Shown here: positions 17,730 through 24,953 of the stretch, piece after piece
Layout of the letters: each line of letters starts with the position of its first letter
How positions within the stretch are numbered: position 1 is the stretch's first letter
Assembly (NCBI RefSeq): GCF_004519305.1
Contig: NZ_SOZA01000001.1
Coordinates: forward strand, 124,001 to 188,000
From: Pseudomonas sp. RIT623
GTDB taxonomy: Bacteria; Pseudomonadota; Gammaproteobacteria; Pseudomonadales; Pseudomonadaceae
Reading direction: 5' to 3'
Length of the DNA: 64,000 bases
Made by a program: the position numbers and the translations under genes
The notes under the pieces: generated by a model
Databases searched by the model: none
The model's input: the letters and a program-made list of their open reading frames with translations, nothing else
Told to the model about the DNA's origin: nothing

Positions 17730-18659
17730 TCAATGCTGAGCCGACAGGATCTGCACCGCCGGCAAGTCCATCGCCGCCGCCTCCTCTTGCAAGAACACAC
17801 TCAACCGACGCAGGCGCTCGCCACCCGGTCGGGTCCGTGGCCATACCAGGTAGTAGTCCATGCCGCTGGCCACCGCCGTCGGCCAAGGCAGGCTCAACCG
17901 CCGACCGGCCACATCCTCGGCCACCATCAACAGGTCGCCCATGGAAATCCCATAACCCCGGGCGGCCGCGATCATGCCCAGCTCCAGGGTGTCGAACACC
18001 TGCCCGCCCTTGAGCGACACCTTGTCGGTCAGCCCCATGCGCGCCAGCCATGCCCGCCAGTCACGCTTGTCGGGGGTGGGGTGCAGTAGCTCGATGCCGC
18101 ACAAGCGCCGCTCGTCCCACGGCGCGTCGTCCAGCAGGTCCGGCGCGCCGACCGGAATCAACAGCTCGGAGAACAACCGACGCACCTCCCAGTCCGCCGG
18201 GAAGCTACCGTCGCTGAGCAACACCGCGCAATCGAACGGTTCCTGGTTGAAGTCCACGTGGTCGACGTCCATCCAGGCGCTGGTCAGTTGTACTTCATTA
18301 CCTGGCTGCAAATGCCGAAAGCGGCTCAGGCGCGCCAGCAGCCAGCGCATGGTCAGGGTCGACGGCGCCTTCATGCGCAAGATGTCATCTTCGCCGCGCA
18401 AGGTATCGCAGGCCCGCTCCAGCGCGGCGAACCCCTCACGCACCCCAGGCAGCAACACCCGCGCCGCCTCGGTGAGTTGCAGGCTACGGCCGTTGCGCAC
18501 GAACAGGCGGCAGGCGAAATGCTCCTCCAGCGTGCGGATATGCCGGCTGACCGCGCTCTGGGTGATCGACAGCTCTTCCCCGGCACGGGTGAAGGAACTC
18601 AGCCGGGCGGCGGCTTCGAATGCGCGCAGCGCATAGAGCGGAGGAAGCTGGCGGGACAT
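17730..18659 (-). CDS. LysR-family regulator, GcvA-like
   Basis: The regulator has 309 residues. Its N-terminal helix-turn-helix (FTRAGEELSITQSAVSRHIRTLE, ~24-46) and the PPLYALRAFEAAARL opening are typical of the GcvA/AmpR branch. The effector domain fills the rest. AGGTG precedes the ATG. It is divergent from the MATE gene across 156 bases that hold a perfect palindrome (18708-18724), so it probably controls the transporter, itself, or both. The effector is unknown. Confidence 0.88.
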   Translation of the reverse strand: MSRQLPPLYALRAFEAAARLSSFTRAGEELSITQSAVSRHIRTLEEHFACRLFVRNGRSLQLTEAARVLLPGVREGFAALERACDTLRGEDDILRMKAPSTLTMRWLLARLSRFRHLQPGNEVQLTSAWMDVDHVDFNQEPFDCAVLLSDGSFPADWEVRRLFSELLIPVGAPDLLDDAPWDERRLCGIELLHPTPDKRDWRAWLARMGLTDKVSLKGGQVFDTLELGMIAAARGYGISMGDLLMVAEDVAGRRLSLPWPTAVASGMDYYLVWPRTRPGGERLRRLSVFLQEEAAAMDLPAVQILSAQH

Positions 18660-18694
18660 GATGCACCTGTCATACGGGGCCGAAACGCGATACC

Positions 18695-18724
18695 TGGATC
18701 ATATATCCATGAGTCAAACTCATG
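18695..18724. promoter_or_regulatory. paired palindromes between LysR and MATE genes
   Basis: CATGAGT-CAA-ACTCATG (18708-18724) is a perfect inverted repeat. Overlapping its left edge is TGGAT (18695-18699) with ATCCA (18705-18709). Both lie between divergent starts and fit LysR recognition and activation sites. Operator function is inferred. Confidence 0.5.
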
Positions 18725-18815
18725 CGAGCAATCGCTTTTATCCTTTTGTGCAAAGTTGACCGAGGCTTCAGAATTGCCTGCTCGCACTTTCGCACCATCC
18801 AGAAGGACCACCCCC

Positions 18816-20204
18816 ATGCATGTCGCGCCCACCACCGAACTCAAGGCTTTGCTGCGCCTGGCCGGGCCGCTGATCGCCTCGCAGCTGGCGCACATGCTGA
18901 TGGTGCTCACCGACACCCTGATGATGGCCCGTATCAGCCCGCAGGCCCTGGCCGGTGGCGGCCTGGGCGCGGCCAGCTACTCATTCGTATCGATCTTCTG
19001 CCTGGGGGTGATCGCCGCAGTCGGTACCTTGGTGGCCATCCGCAAGGGCGCCGATGACACCGAGGGCGTCACCCGCCTGGCGCAGAGCGGCCTATGGCTG
19101 GCCTGGGGCCTGGCGCTGGTGGCGGCGCTGGTGATGTGGAACCTCAAGCCGGTGCTGCTGTTGTTCGGGCAGCAGCCCGAGAACGTCGACTCGGCCATGC
19201 AACTGCTGACCCTGTTGCCGCTGGCCCTGCCCGGCTACATGACCTTCATGGCCCTGCGCGGTTTTACCAGCGCCCTTGGCCACTCGACGCCGGTGATGGT
19301 CATCAGCCTGGTCGGCACGGTGTTCAACTACCTGTTCAACCACGCGCTGATCGAGGGCATGTTCGGCCTGCCCAAGCTGGGGCTGATGGGTATCGGCCTG
19401 GTCACTGCGCTGGTGACCCTGGGCATGGCCATTGCCCTGGCGCTGTACATCCGCTGGCACAAGGCCTATGCCGACTACCCGTTGCGCAAAGGCCTGTCGC
19501 GCCCTTCCCTGCCGGCCCTGCGCGAACTGTGGCGGCTGGGCCTGCCGATTGGCGGCACCTACATGGTCGAGGTTGGCTTGTTCGCCTTCGCAGCCCTGTG
19601 CATGGGCGTGCTGGGCAGCACCGAGCTCGCGGCGCACCAGATCGCCCTGCAGATCGTCTCCACCGCGTTCATGGTGCCGACTGGGCTGTCCTATGCGGTG
19701 ACCATGCGCGTCGGCCTCTACTATGGCGCTGGCAACCTGCTGGCGGCGCGCAGTGCCGGGCGCGTGGGCATTGGTTTCGGCGCCTCGCTGATGTTCGCCT
19801 TCGCCGCGCTGTTCTGGTTGCTGCCTGATAGCCTGGTGGCGTTGTTCATCGATCGCAACGACCCGGCCTTCGCGGCCATCTTCATGCTGGCAGTACAGTT
19901 GCTGATGGTTGCGGCGTGGTTCGAGTTGTTCGATGGCGTGCAGACCATTGCCATGGGCTCTATCCGGGGCTTGAAGGATGCCAAGACCACGTTCCTGATC
20001 GGGTTGGTGTGCTATTGGCTGGTGGGCGCGCCGAGCGCATGGTTGTTCGCGTTCACCCTTGGCGGTGGCGCTCCGGGGATCTGGTGGGGGCTGGCGCTGG
20101 GCCTGGCGTGTGCGGCAGTGGCGCTGACGCTTGGCTTTGAGTGGCGGATGAAGCGGTTGTTGGGCAAGGCCGGGCGGGCTCGAGGGGTGACGGTTTCGGT
20201 TTGA
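18816..20204 (+). CDS. MATE-family multidrug efflux transporter (NorM-like)
   Basis: This inner-membrane exporter of 462 residues has twelve predicted helices in two homologous halves, as in NorM/PmpM. It exports cationic drugs or metabolites, driven by Na+ or H+. Features are LIASQLAHMLMVLTDTLMMA in helix 1, QPENVDSAMQLL after the third helix, and RGFTSALGHSTPVMVISLVG in the N-terminal half. The C-terminal half mirrors this with AHQIALQIVSTAFMVP. AGAAGGA before ATG 18816 sets the start. The longer upstream frame is antisense to the LysR gene. It is likely regulated by the divergent LysR protein. Confidence 0.9.
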   Translation: MHVAPTTELKALLRLAGPLIASQLAHMLMVLTDTLMMARISPQALAGGGLGAASYSFVSIFCLGVIAAVGTLVAIRKGADDTEGVTRLAQSGLWLAWGLALVAALVMWNLKPVLLLFGQQPENVDSAMQLLTLLPLALPGYMTFMALRGFTSALGHSTPVMVISLVGTVFNYLFNHALIEGMFGLPKLGLMGIGLVTALVTLGMAIALALYIRWHKAYADYPLRKGLSRPSLPALRELWRLGLPIGGTYMVEVGLFAFAALCMGVLGSTELAAHQIALQIVSTAFMVPTGLSYAVTMRVGLYYGAGNLLAARSAGRVGIGFGASLMFAFAALFWLLPDSLVALFIDRNDPAFAAIFMLAVQLLMVAAWFELFDGVQTIAMGSIRGLKDAKTTFLIGLVCYWLVGAPSAWLFAFTLGGGAPGIWWGLALGLACAAVALTLGFEWRMKRLLGKAGRARGVTVSV

Positions 20205-20262
20205 GGGGGTTGGGGATCGCGTAATGGCGGACAGGTGCCTGGCAATGGTCTTGCAGGGCCCT

Positions 20263-20298
20263 TGAGATCGAGCGCCGCGCGGGCGGCGCTCGATCTCA
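20263..20298. repeat. long inverted repeat after the MATE gene
   Basis: TGAGATCGAGCGCCGC (20263-20278) and its perfect complement (20283-20298) form a 16-bp stem with a 4-base loop. No T tract follows on the plus strand. It is not one of the REP families seen elsewhere in the window. A transcription stop is possible. Confidence 0.6.
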
Positions 20299-20347
20299 TA
20301 GGCGCTGCAACTGTATCGTCGAACACCTTGAAGCATAAACCATCTAA

Positions 20348-20513
20348 AACTGTACTACTGTACCGCCTAAAACATCACTTCCTGCGTTCCATTTCTCTAC
20401 CAACACCACAAAATCGCACCAAACTAGTGCGCGCCAGTACAGTTCCCTCAATAACTGGTGCAACAGTCCCTTCCAACAGTTAACTGAGCCATCGCAATAC
20501 AACTGAACTGTAC
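20348..20513. promoter_or_regulatory. four CTGTAC motifs upstream of the DUF1127 gene
   Basis: AACTGTAC occurs at 20348-20355 and 20506-20513, ACTGTAC at 20357-20363, and the reverse form GTACAGTT at 20437-20444. The first two are head to tail 8 bases apart. The region from 20340 to 20597 is AT-rich for this genome and has no gene except a four-codon frame (20542-20556). Two more copies lie beyond the gene (20924-20961). Repeated 8-mers like these resemble direct-repeat operators of GntR/MocR regulators, but no such regulator is in the window. Confidence 0.5.
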
Positions 20514-20597
20514 CTACTGTTCTGGACGAGAGAGGAGGAAGATGGGCACCAGTTAAATCACTACCTAATCCCGCCACAAGCGGAAGGATGACACATC

Positions 20598-20810
20598 ATG
20601 GAACGTACCCTCAGTTCCGACCTGGTTTTCGAAAACGCCCAAGCTTCCAACGCTGCCCTGCCGCTGCGCGTTCTGTCCACCCTGGTACTGTGGCAGCGCC
20701 GCATGGCCAGCCGCCGCCAGCTGGCGCGCCTGGACTCTCGCCTGCTGGCCGACGCCGGTATCAGCGAGTCGCAGCGCTACGAAGAGCTCAGCAAGCCGTT
20801 CTGGCGCTAA
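20598..20810 (+). CDS. DUF1127 domain protein
   Basis: This small basic protein of 70 residues carries the DUF1127 (YjiS-like) motif in its C-terminal half: LVLWQRRMASRRQLARLDSR, then LLADAGISESQRYEELSKPFW. In proteobacteria such proteins are short, Arg-rich and linked to stress, RNA turnover or metabolism. No enzymatic residues are present. GAAGGA precedes the ATG. The gene stands alone with its own terminator (20852-20886) and is flanked by CTGTAC motifs, suggesting dedicated regulation. Confidence 0.82.
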   Translation: MERTLSSDLVFENAQASNAALPLRVLSTLVLWQRRMASRRQLARLDSRLLADAGISESQRYEELSKPFWR

Positions 20811-20851
20811 GCCCCGGCTGCCGGCCTGGCCCGGCACCGCGAATGCCCAAG

Positions 20852-20886
20852 AACCCGTCGCAGGTTACTGCGACGGGTTTTTTGTT
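20852..20886 (+). terminator. intrinsic terminator of the DUF1127 gene
   Basis: AACCCGTCGCAG (20852-20863) pairs with CTGCGACGGGTT (20868-20879) around GTTA, and a T-rich run follows directly. It is the clearest plus-strand intrinsic terminator in the window. Confidence 0.9.
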
Positions 20887-20923
20887 TGTATGCCCCGAGT
20901 TAGAGCGCCTCGGACCTAAACAT

Positions 20924-20961
20924 GTACAGTTCTATAGAGTAAAAATACAACCAGTACAGTT
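20924..20961. promoter_or_regulatory. two GTACAGTT motifs upstream of the DUF2388 operon
   Basis: GTACAGTT is at 20924-20931 and 20954-20961, 30 bases apart (about three helical turns) and in the same orientation. They lie after the DUF1127 terminator and about 150 bases before the first DUF2388 gene. They may therefore link the two transcription units to one regulator. Confidence 0.45.
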
Positions 20962-21109
20962 ACGTTTTGTGATGTTTACCCAAGCCAAGCGTTAGAACCT
21001 GCGCGTGTTACGCTTGTCCTACGCGCCTGGCAGATAAAGTACCGTGACGAGCCAAGCGAGCGTCCGATAACCAGAACCACCCAAGACCCTGTGCAGGAGT
21101 CCACCGATC

Positions 21110-21427
21110 ATGTCCCGTTATCACCTGTTTGGCGCCGCCTTGCTGCTGTCCCTGGCCGGCGCGGCCAATGCCACCAGCTTCGTCGTCACCACCGATGCCG
21201 TGGTCGGCGCGGTGGCCGCTTCCACCGACGCCACCTCCGACATTTCCTCCTCGTTCCGTGACGACAAGATCGTCCAGGCCGCCCGCGACGACGCCGCCAG
21301 CTTCGTCGGCAGCCAAGGCGCGATCCGCGGCGCCAAGCTGGAGAGCGCGTTCGTGCATATCCGCCAGCAGTTGCCGGCGCTGCAGGCCAGCGACGCGCAA
21401 CTGGCAAGCGCCATCCTCGCCCTCTGA
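21110..21427 (+). CDS. DUF2388 family secreted protein (copy 1)
   Basis: An exported protein of 105 residues with a Sec signal peptide (LFGAALLLSLAGAANA, cleavage near residue 21). The mature part has the DUF2388 pattern: SFVVTTDAVVGAV, then SFRDDKIVQAARDDAASFV, G-AIRGAKLESAF and ending in LASAILAL. The family is known to me only from Pseudomonas and has no assigned activity. CAGGAG precedes the ATG. It heads a run of three paralogues followed by a DUF4105 gene, probably one operon. Confidence 0.85.
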   Translation: MSRYHLFGAALLLSLAGAANATSFVVTTDAVVGAVAASTDATSDISSSFRDDKIVQAARDDAASFVGSQGAIRGAKLESAFVHIRQQLPALQASDAQLASAILAL

Positions 21428-21513
21428 TCCCGCTATCAGCCCGGATTCACTGGCCCCGGCCGGTGCATCCGGGGTAGCCTTCGCCGCCCGAGACAACTGC
21501 TTTCAAGCCAGCC

Positions 21514-21807
21514 ATGCGTTATCTGTTGCCATCATTGTTCGCCCTCACCTGCGTGGGCAGCGCCCATGCCATGGATGCCACCACCCAGAGCCTGGTCATC
21601 ACCGGCTATGTCACCAGCCAGGTGACCGCCGCGCCGTTCGACCGCAAGCGTATCGTCGCCGCCCGTGACGATGCCGCCGCGTTCGTCGCCAGTGACGGCC
21701 TGATCCGCGGCGCGCGCCTGCAAGCGGCGTTCGACACCCTGCGCCAGGGCTGCACCCGGCACTCTGTCGGCGACCGTGAACTGGCCGAAGCGATTCTCGT
21801 CCAATAA
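21514..21807 (+). CDS. DUF2388 family secreted protein (copy 2)
   Basis: A second paralogue, 97 residues, with signal peptide RYLLPSLFALTCVGSAHA. It keeps the core: VAARDDAAAFVASDGLIRGARLQAAF and a C-terminal LAEAILVQ. It lacks the SSSFRDD segment of copy 1 and has a single mature Cys in LRQGCTRHS. The ribosome binding site is weak. It lies 86 bases after copy 1 and 36 before copy 3. Confidence 0.82.
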   Translation: MRYLLPSLFALTCVGSAHAMDATTQSLVITGYVTSQVTAAPFDRKRIVAARDDAAAFVASDGLIRGARLQAAFDTLRQGCTRHSVGDRELAEAILVQ

Positions 21808-21843
21808 CTACACCTGCTCCTTTTGCATTCCCGGAGATGCTCC

Positions 21844-22164
21844 ATGCGTAAACCGCTGATCGCCGCCACCCTCGGCATGCTGCTGCTCGCCGACCTGGCC
21901 CAGGCGCACACCCTGGTGGCCACCAGCAACATCATCGTCCGTGCCTTCGGCCGTTCGATCGACTTCACCTCGGACACCACCACCTCGATCCGCGACTCCA
22001 AAGTGGTGCGTGAGGCCCACGACGACGCCGCCAGTTTCGTCGCCAGCAACGGCGACATCCGTGGCGCCCAGCTGGAAGCCGCGTTCGGCACCCTGCGCGC
22101 CCGTGTGCCAGAGGCCCGTGACGCCAGCGACCAAGTGCTGGCCGAAGCTATCCTCGCCCTGTGA
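21844..22164 (+). CDS. DUF2388 family secreted protein (copy 3)
   Basis: The third paralogue has 106 residues, with signal peptide ending LLLADLAQA. Mature motifs are TLVATSNIIVRAFGRSIDF, REAHDDAASFVASNGDIRGA and LAEAILAL. ATG 21844 is chosen because GGAG lies 8 bases before it and it begins the signal peptide. An earlier in-frame ATG at 21823 has no site. Its stop overlaps the GTG of the next gene by 4 bases (GTGA), so translation is probably coupled. Confidence 0.85.
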   Translation: MRKPLIAATLGMLLLADLAQAHTLVATSNIIVRAFGRSIDFTSDTTTSIRDSKVVREAHDDAASFVASNGDIRGAQLEAAFGTLRARVPEARDASDQVLAEAILAL

Positions 22165-24119
22165 AGCGCGTGCGTGCCTGGCTGCTGGGCTGCGCCCTGA
22201 CGCTGCTCGGCACGCCCGCCCTGGCCGACCTGCAACTGCTGTTGCAACGCGACGGCCTCGATTCAACCCAACAGCAGGCCAGCCAGGCACTGCTCGACGA
22301 GGCCATGGCCAAGCTGCCACCGCGCTTCAAGCAGCAACTTGACCGGCAGATCCTGGTCAGCTGGAGCGCGCGCATGCCCGAGGACGCCTACGGGCAGGCC
22401 TCGCCGGTGGCCACCCTCGACCTCAACCGCCGCCTGCTGCCAGGCCTGGTCGATGGCAGCGCCGCCCGTGAACAGACCAACCGCCCCCACGGCACGGTCC
22501 GCCAGGAGCTGCTGGCCACCGTGCTGCACGAATTGACCCATATCTACGACCGCGCGCGCCTATGGCCCAGCGCCGAGCGCCGGCTGATCAGCCGTTGCGC
22601 GCGCCAGCAGGGCGCCCTGGGCAAGGTCGGCCTGCCGCAGGACTGCCGCGGCCAGGCCGAACGCCGCTTCACCTTGAGCGATGACCCGCGCCTGCTAGAC
22701 CTGGCCGGCTGGCCGCAGTACGTCGGCCGGCGCGGCGAGCGCGAGCAGCACAATGGCCAGCTGGTGCGCAGCCCGGATCCCTACGAGCTGAGCAGCCCGA
22801 AGGAGTTCGTCGCGGTCAACATGGAGTACTTCCTCCTCGACCCCAGCTACGGCTGCCGCCGACCGGCACTGAACCAGTATCTGCGCGAACACTTTGCCTG
22901 GGCGCCGCAACAAGATGCCTGCGCCAAGGGCCTGCCGTTCCTCAACGCCGGCAACGACTTCGCCCGCCAGCCCTTGGGCGAGATCGACCCGGAGCGGGTC
23001 TACGAGGTGGACTACCTGCTGGCCGAGGCCAACCAGAACTGGGTCAGCCGCTGGGGCCACAGCATGCTGCGTCTGGTGATCTGCGCCCCGGGCCGCCCAC
23101 GCGGGCCGGCCTGTCGCCTGGACCTCGACCAGAGCCTGGTGCTGTCATACCGCGCCTTCGTCAACGATGTGCAGCTGTCCAGCTGGGACGGCCTGGTCGG
23201 TGCCTACCCGTCGCGACTGTTCGTGCTGCCGCTGGGGCAGGTGATCGACGAGTACACCAAGACCGAACTGCGCAGCCTGGCCTCGGTGCCGCTCAAGCTC
23301 AGCCGCGACGAAATCGAGAACCTGGTGCGCCAGGCCGCCGAGATGCACTGGAGCTACGACGGCAACTACTACTTCCTGTCCAACAACTGCGCGGTGGAGT
23401 CGCTCAAGCTGCTGCGCAGTGGCACGGGCAACCCGCGCCTGAACGATCTCGACAACATCATGCCCAACGGCCTGCTGGAGGTGCTCAAGGGTAGGGGGCT
23501 GGCCGATACCAGCGTGCTCGACGACCCACGCGAGGCGTTACGCCTGGGCTATCGTTTCGATTCCTACCGCGAACGCTACCAGGCCATGTTCGACGTGTTG
23601 CGCAAGCAGTTGCCGATCAAGCAGACGGCGGTGGAAGACTGGCTGGCGCTGGATGCCGAACAACGCCGCCCGTGGTTCGAGCGTGCCGACCTGCGCACCA
23701 GCGCGGCCTTGCTGCTGCTCGAACAGGCCGGCCTGCGCCGCCAGTTGCTGTTGGCCCAGGATGAGGTCAAGCAACGCTACCTGAACGGGCGAGCGCTCAA
23801 GGATGGCAGCTTCGACAAGGCCAACGAAACCTTGCAGGCGATGCTGGCCAACAGCGGCTTCCTCAGCCGCCCGGCGGAGTTGCTCGGGGCAGGGGGCTAC
23901 GGCCTGCCGCAGCCAGACGAGCGCAAGCAACTGGAGCAGGTGAGCAGCGAGCGCCAGGCGCAGCTGCTGCGCCTGAGCACTGACCTCGACCAGCAGGTGA
24001 GGGCGCTGCTGGGGCCAGAACGAGGCAAGCAGATCAAGGCGGTGGAGGCCAACATCAAGCAGATCGGCGAGCGCCTGCGGGCACTGCACAAGGCCGCAGG
24101 CGGGTTGCAGCTGCCCTGA
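22161..24119 (+). CDS. DUF4105 (Lnb-like) exported protein with HExxH motif
   Basis: A large exported protein of 652 residues with a signal peptide (residues 1-23, ending TPALA). An HELTH zinc-peptidase-like motif lies at 123-127. The DUF4105 domain, also called the Lnb N-terminal periplasmic domain, covers about 290-450. It contains WGHSMLRL with His300 and LSNNCAVESLK with Cys410, the likely catalytic pair of this thiol-acyl-type fold. The C-terminal 180 residues are helical and rich in Leu, Gln and Arg. It starts at a GTG overlapping the previous stop. The combination with three DUF2388 proteins suggests they act together at the envelope. Lipoprotein N-acylation is only one possibility, by analogy with Lnb. 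Confidence 0.78.
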   Translation: MKRVRAWLLGCALTLLGTPALADLQLLLQRDGLDSTQQQASQALLDEAMAKLPPRFKQQLDRQILVSWSARMPEDAYGQASPVATLDLNRRLLPGLVDGSAAREQTNRPHGTVRQELLATVLHELTHIYDRARLWPSAERRLISRCARQQGALGKVGLPQDCRGQAERRFTLSDDPRLLDLAGWPQYVGRRGEREQHNGQLVRSPDPYELSSPKEFVAVNMEYFLLDPSYGCRRPALNQYLREHFAWAPQQDACAKGLPFLNAGNDFARQPLGEIDPERVYEVDYLLAEANQNWVSRWGHSMLRLVICAPGRPRGPACRLDLDQSLVLSYRAFVNDVQLSSWDGLVGAYPSRLFVLPLGQVIDEYTKTELRSLASVPLKLSRDEIENLVRQAAEMHWSYDGNYYFLSNNCAVESLKLLRSGTGNPRLNDLDNIMPNGLLEVLKGRGLADTSVLDDPREALRLGYRFDSYRERYQAMFDVLRKQLPIKQTAVEDWLALDAEQRRPWFERADLRTSAALLLLEQAGLRRQLLLAQDEVKQRYLNGRALKDGSFDKANETLQAMLANSGFLSRPAELLGAGGYGLPQPDERKQLEQVSSERQAQLLRLSTDLDQQVRALLGPERGKQIKAVEANIKQIGERLRALHKAAGGLQLP

Positions 24120-24146
24120 GGCATGCCAGGTACACCTTCATTGCTA

Positions 24147-24259
24147 TAGGAGCGGCCTCGTGTCGCGAAAGGGCCGCGAAGCGGCCCCAGATTTCAGCGT
24201 CGCAGCAGAGATCGCCGGGGGCTGCTCTGCAGCCCATTCGCGACACAAGGCCGCTCCTA
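24147..24259. repeat. REP pair
   Basis: TAGGAGCGGCCTCGTGTCGC at 24147 and its complement (TTCGCGACACAAGGCCGCTC, from 24237) form a long inverted repeat with a 60-base insert that includes a second small hairpin (GGGCCGCGAAGCGGCCC). It separates the convergent DUF4105 and GFA genes. Confidence 0.85.
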
Positions 24260-24283
24260 CAGAAAGCCTCGCAGCCCCTCGCC

Positions 24284-24685
24284 TCAAAGGCGCTCCTCAT
24301 CCTCCTCCGGCAACCCTTGATCCACCTGCAACCACGGCAACCGGCTCCCCACCCAGATATGCCGATTGGCCGGCACCCGCTCCGGGTGATCCAGCGTCGC
24401 CACGGTTACATCGATCGAATCCGGGCTACGAGTCGTCACCAATGCCACGTGCGCCCCGCAACTGCCACAGAAGTACCGGTTGCAGGTTTCCGGCGCCATG
24501 TAGCGCTGCGGTGAGCCCGCCAACCACTGGAAAGCCTCGAAGGGCAGGGTGACCCAGGTCACCAGAGTGCCCCCGCTGACCCGCCGGCAGATCGAGCAAT
24601 GGCAATGGGCGACATCGCCCAAGGCGCCCGACAAGCGATAACGCAGGGCACCGCAATGGCACCCGCCTTCCACGACATCCACCAT
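24284..24685 (-). CDS. GFA-family (CENP-V/GFA domain) protein
   Basis: This small zinc-binding protein of 133 residues belongs to the glutathione-dependent-formaldehyde-activating (GFA/CENP-V) fold. Cys ligands are visible in GCHCGA (Cys9, Cys11), HCHCSICRR (Cys28, 30, 33) and YFCGSCGAH. GGGAGG precedes the ATG at 8 bases. Many members have no proven link to formaldehyde, so only the fold is called. It is a single gene, divergent from the citrate transporter. Confidence 0.88.
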   Translation of the reverse strand: MVDVVEGGCHCGALRYRLSGALGDVAHCHCSICRRVSGGTLVTWVTLPFEAFQWLAGSPQRYMAPETCNRYFCGSCGAHVALVTTRSPDSIDVTVATLDHPERVPANRHIWVGSRLPWLQVDQGLPEEDEERL

Positions 24686-24812
24686 CGAAACGACCTCCCG
24701 TCGCCTGGCGCCAGCCGAAAGCTGGCTGAAAGCTTGCCCACCTAGGATAGCGCCACCACCGGCAAAGACCGGTCAGCCAGGGCACCCGGAATTTTCCGTG
24801 CCCGGCCCAATC

Positions 24813-24823
24813 AACAACAACAA
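24813..24823 (+). promoter_or_regulatory. CA motif (possible Crc/Hfq target) in the citMHS leader
   Basis: AACAACAACAA matches the AANAANAA pattern bound by Hfq-Crc in pseudomonad catabolite repression. It lies 130 bases before the citrate transporter start. It also directly precedes a 45-codon open frame (24823-24960) whose stop overlaps the transporter's start. A citrate transporter is a plausible repressed target. Function is inferred. Confidence 0.4.
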
Positions 24824-24953
24824 TGGTGATTCCCGATGTTTTCCTGTGCCCGCCTTCCCGCCGTACCCCCGCAGCTACTCCCCGCGCAGCGCCTGACGCG
24901 CTGATCCGCCCGAAGCGTCCTTCCTTTCGCCGCGCCACGCCTGGAGTACTGCC

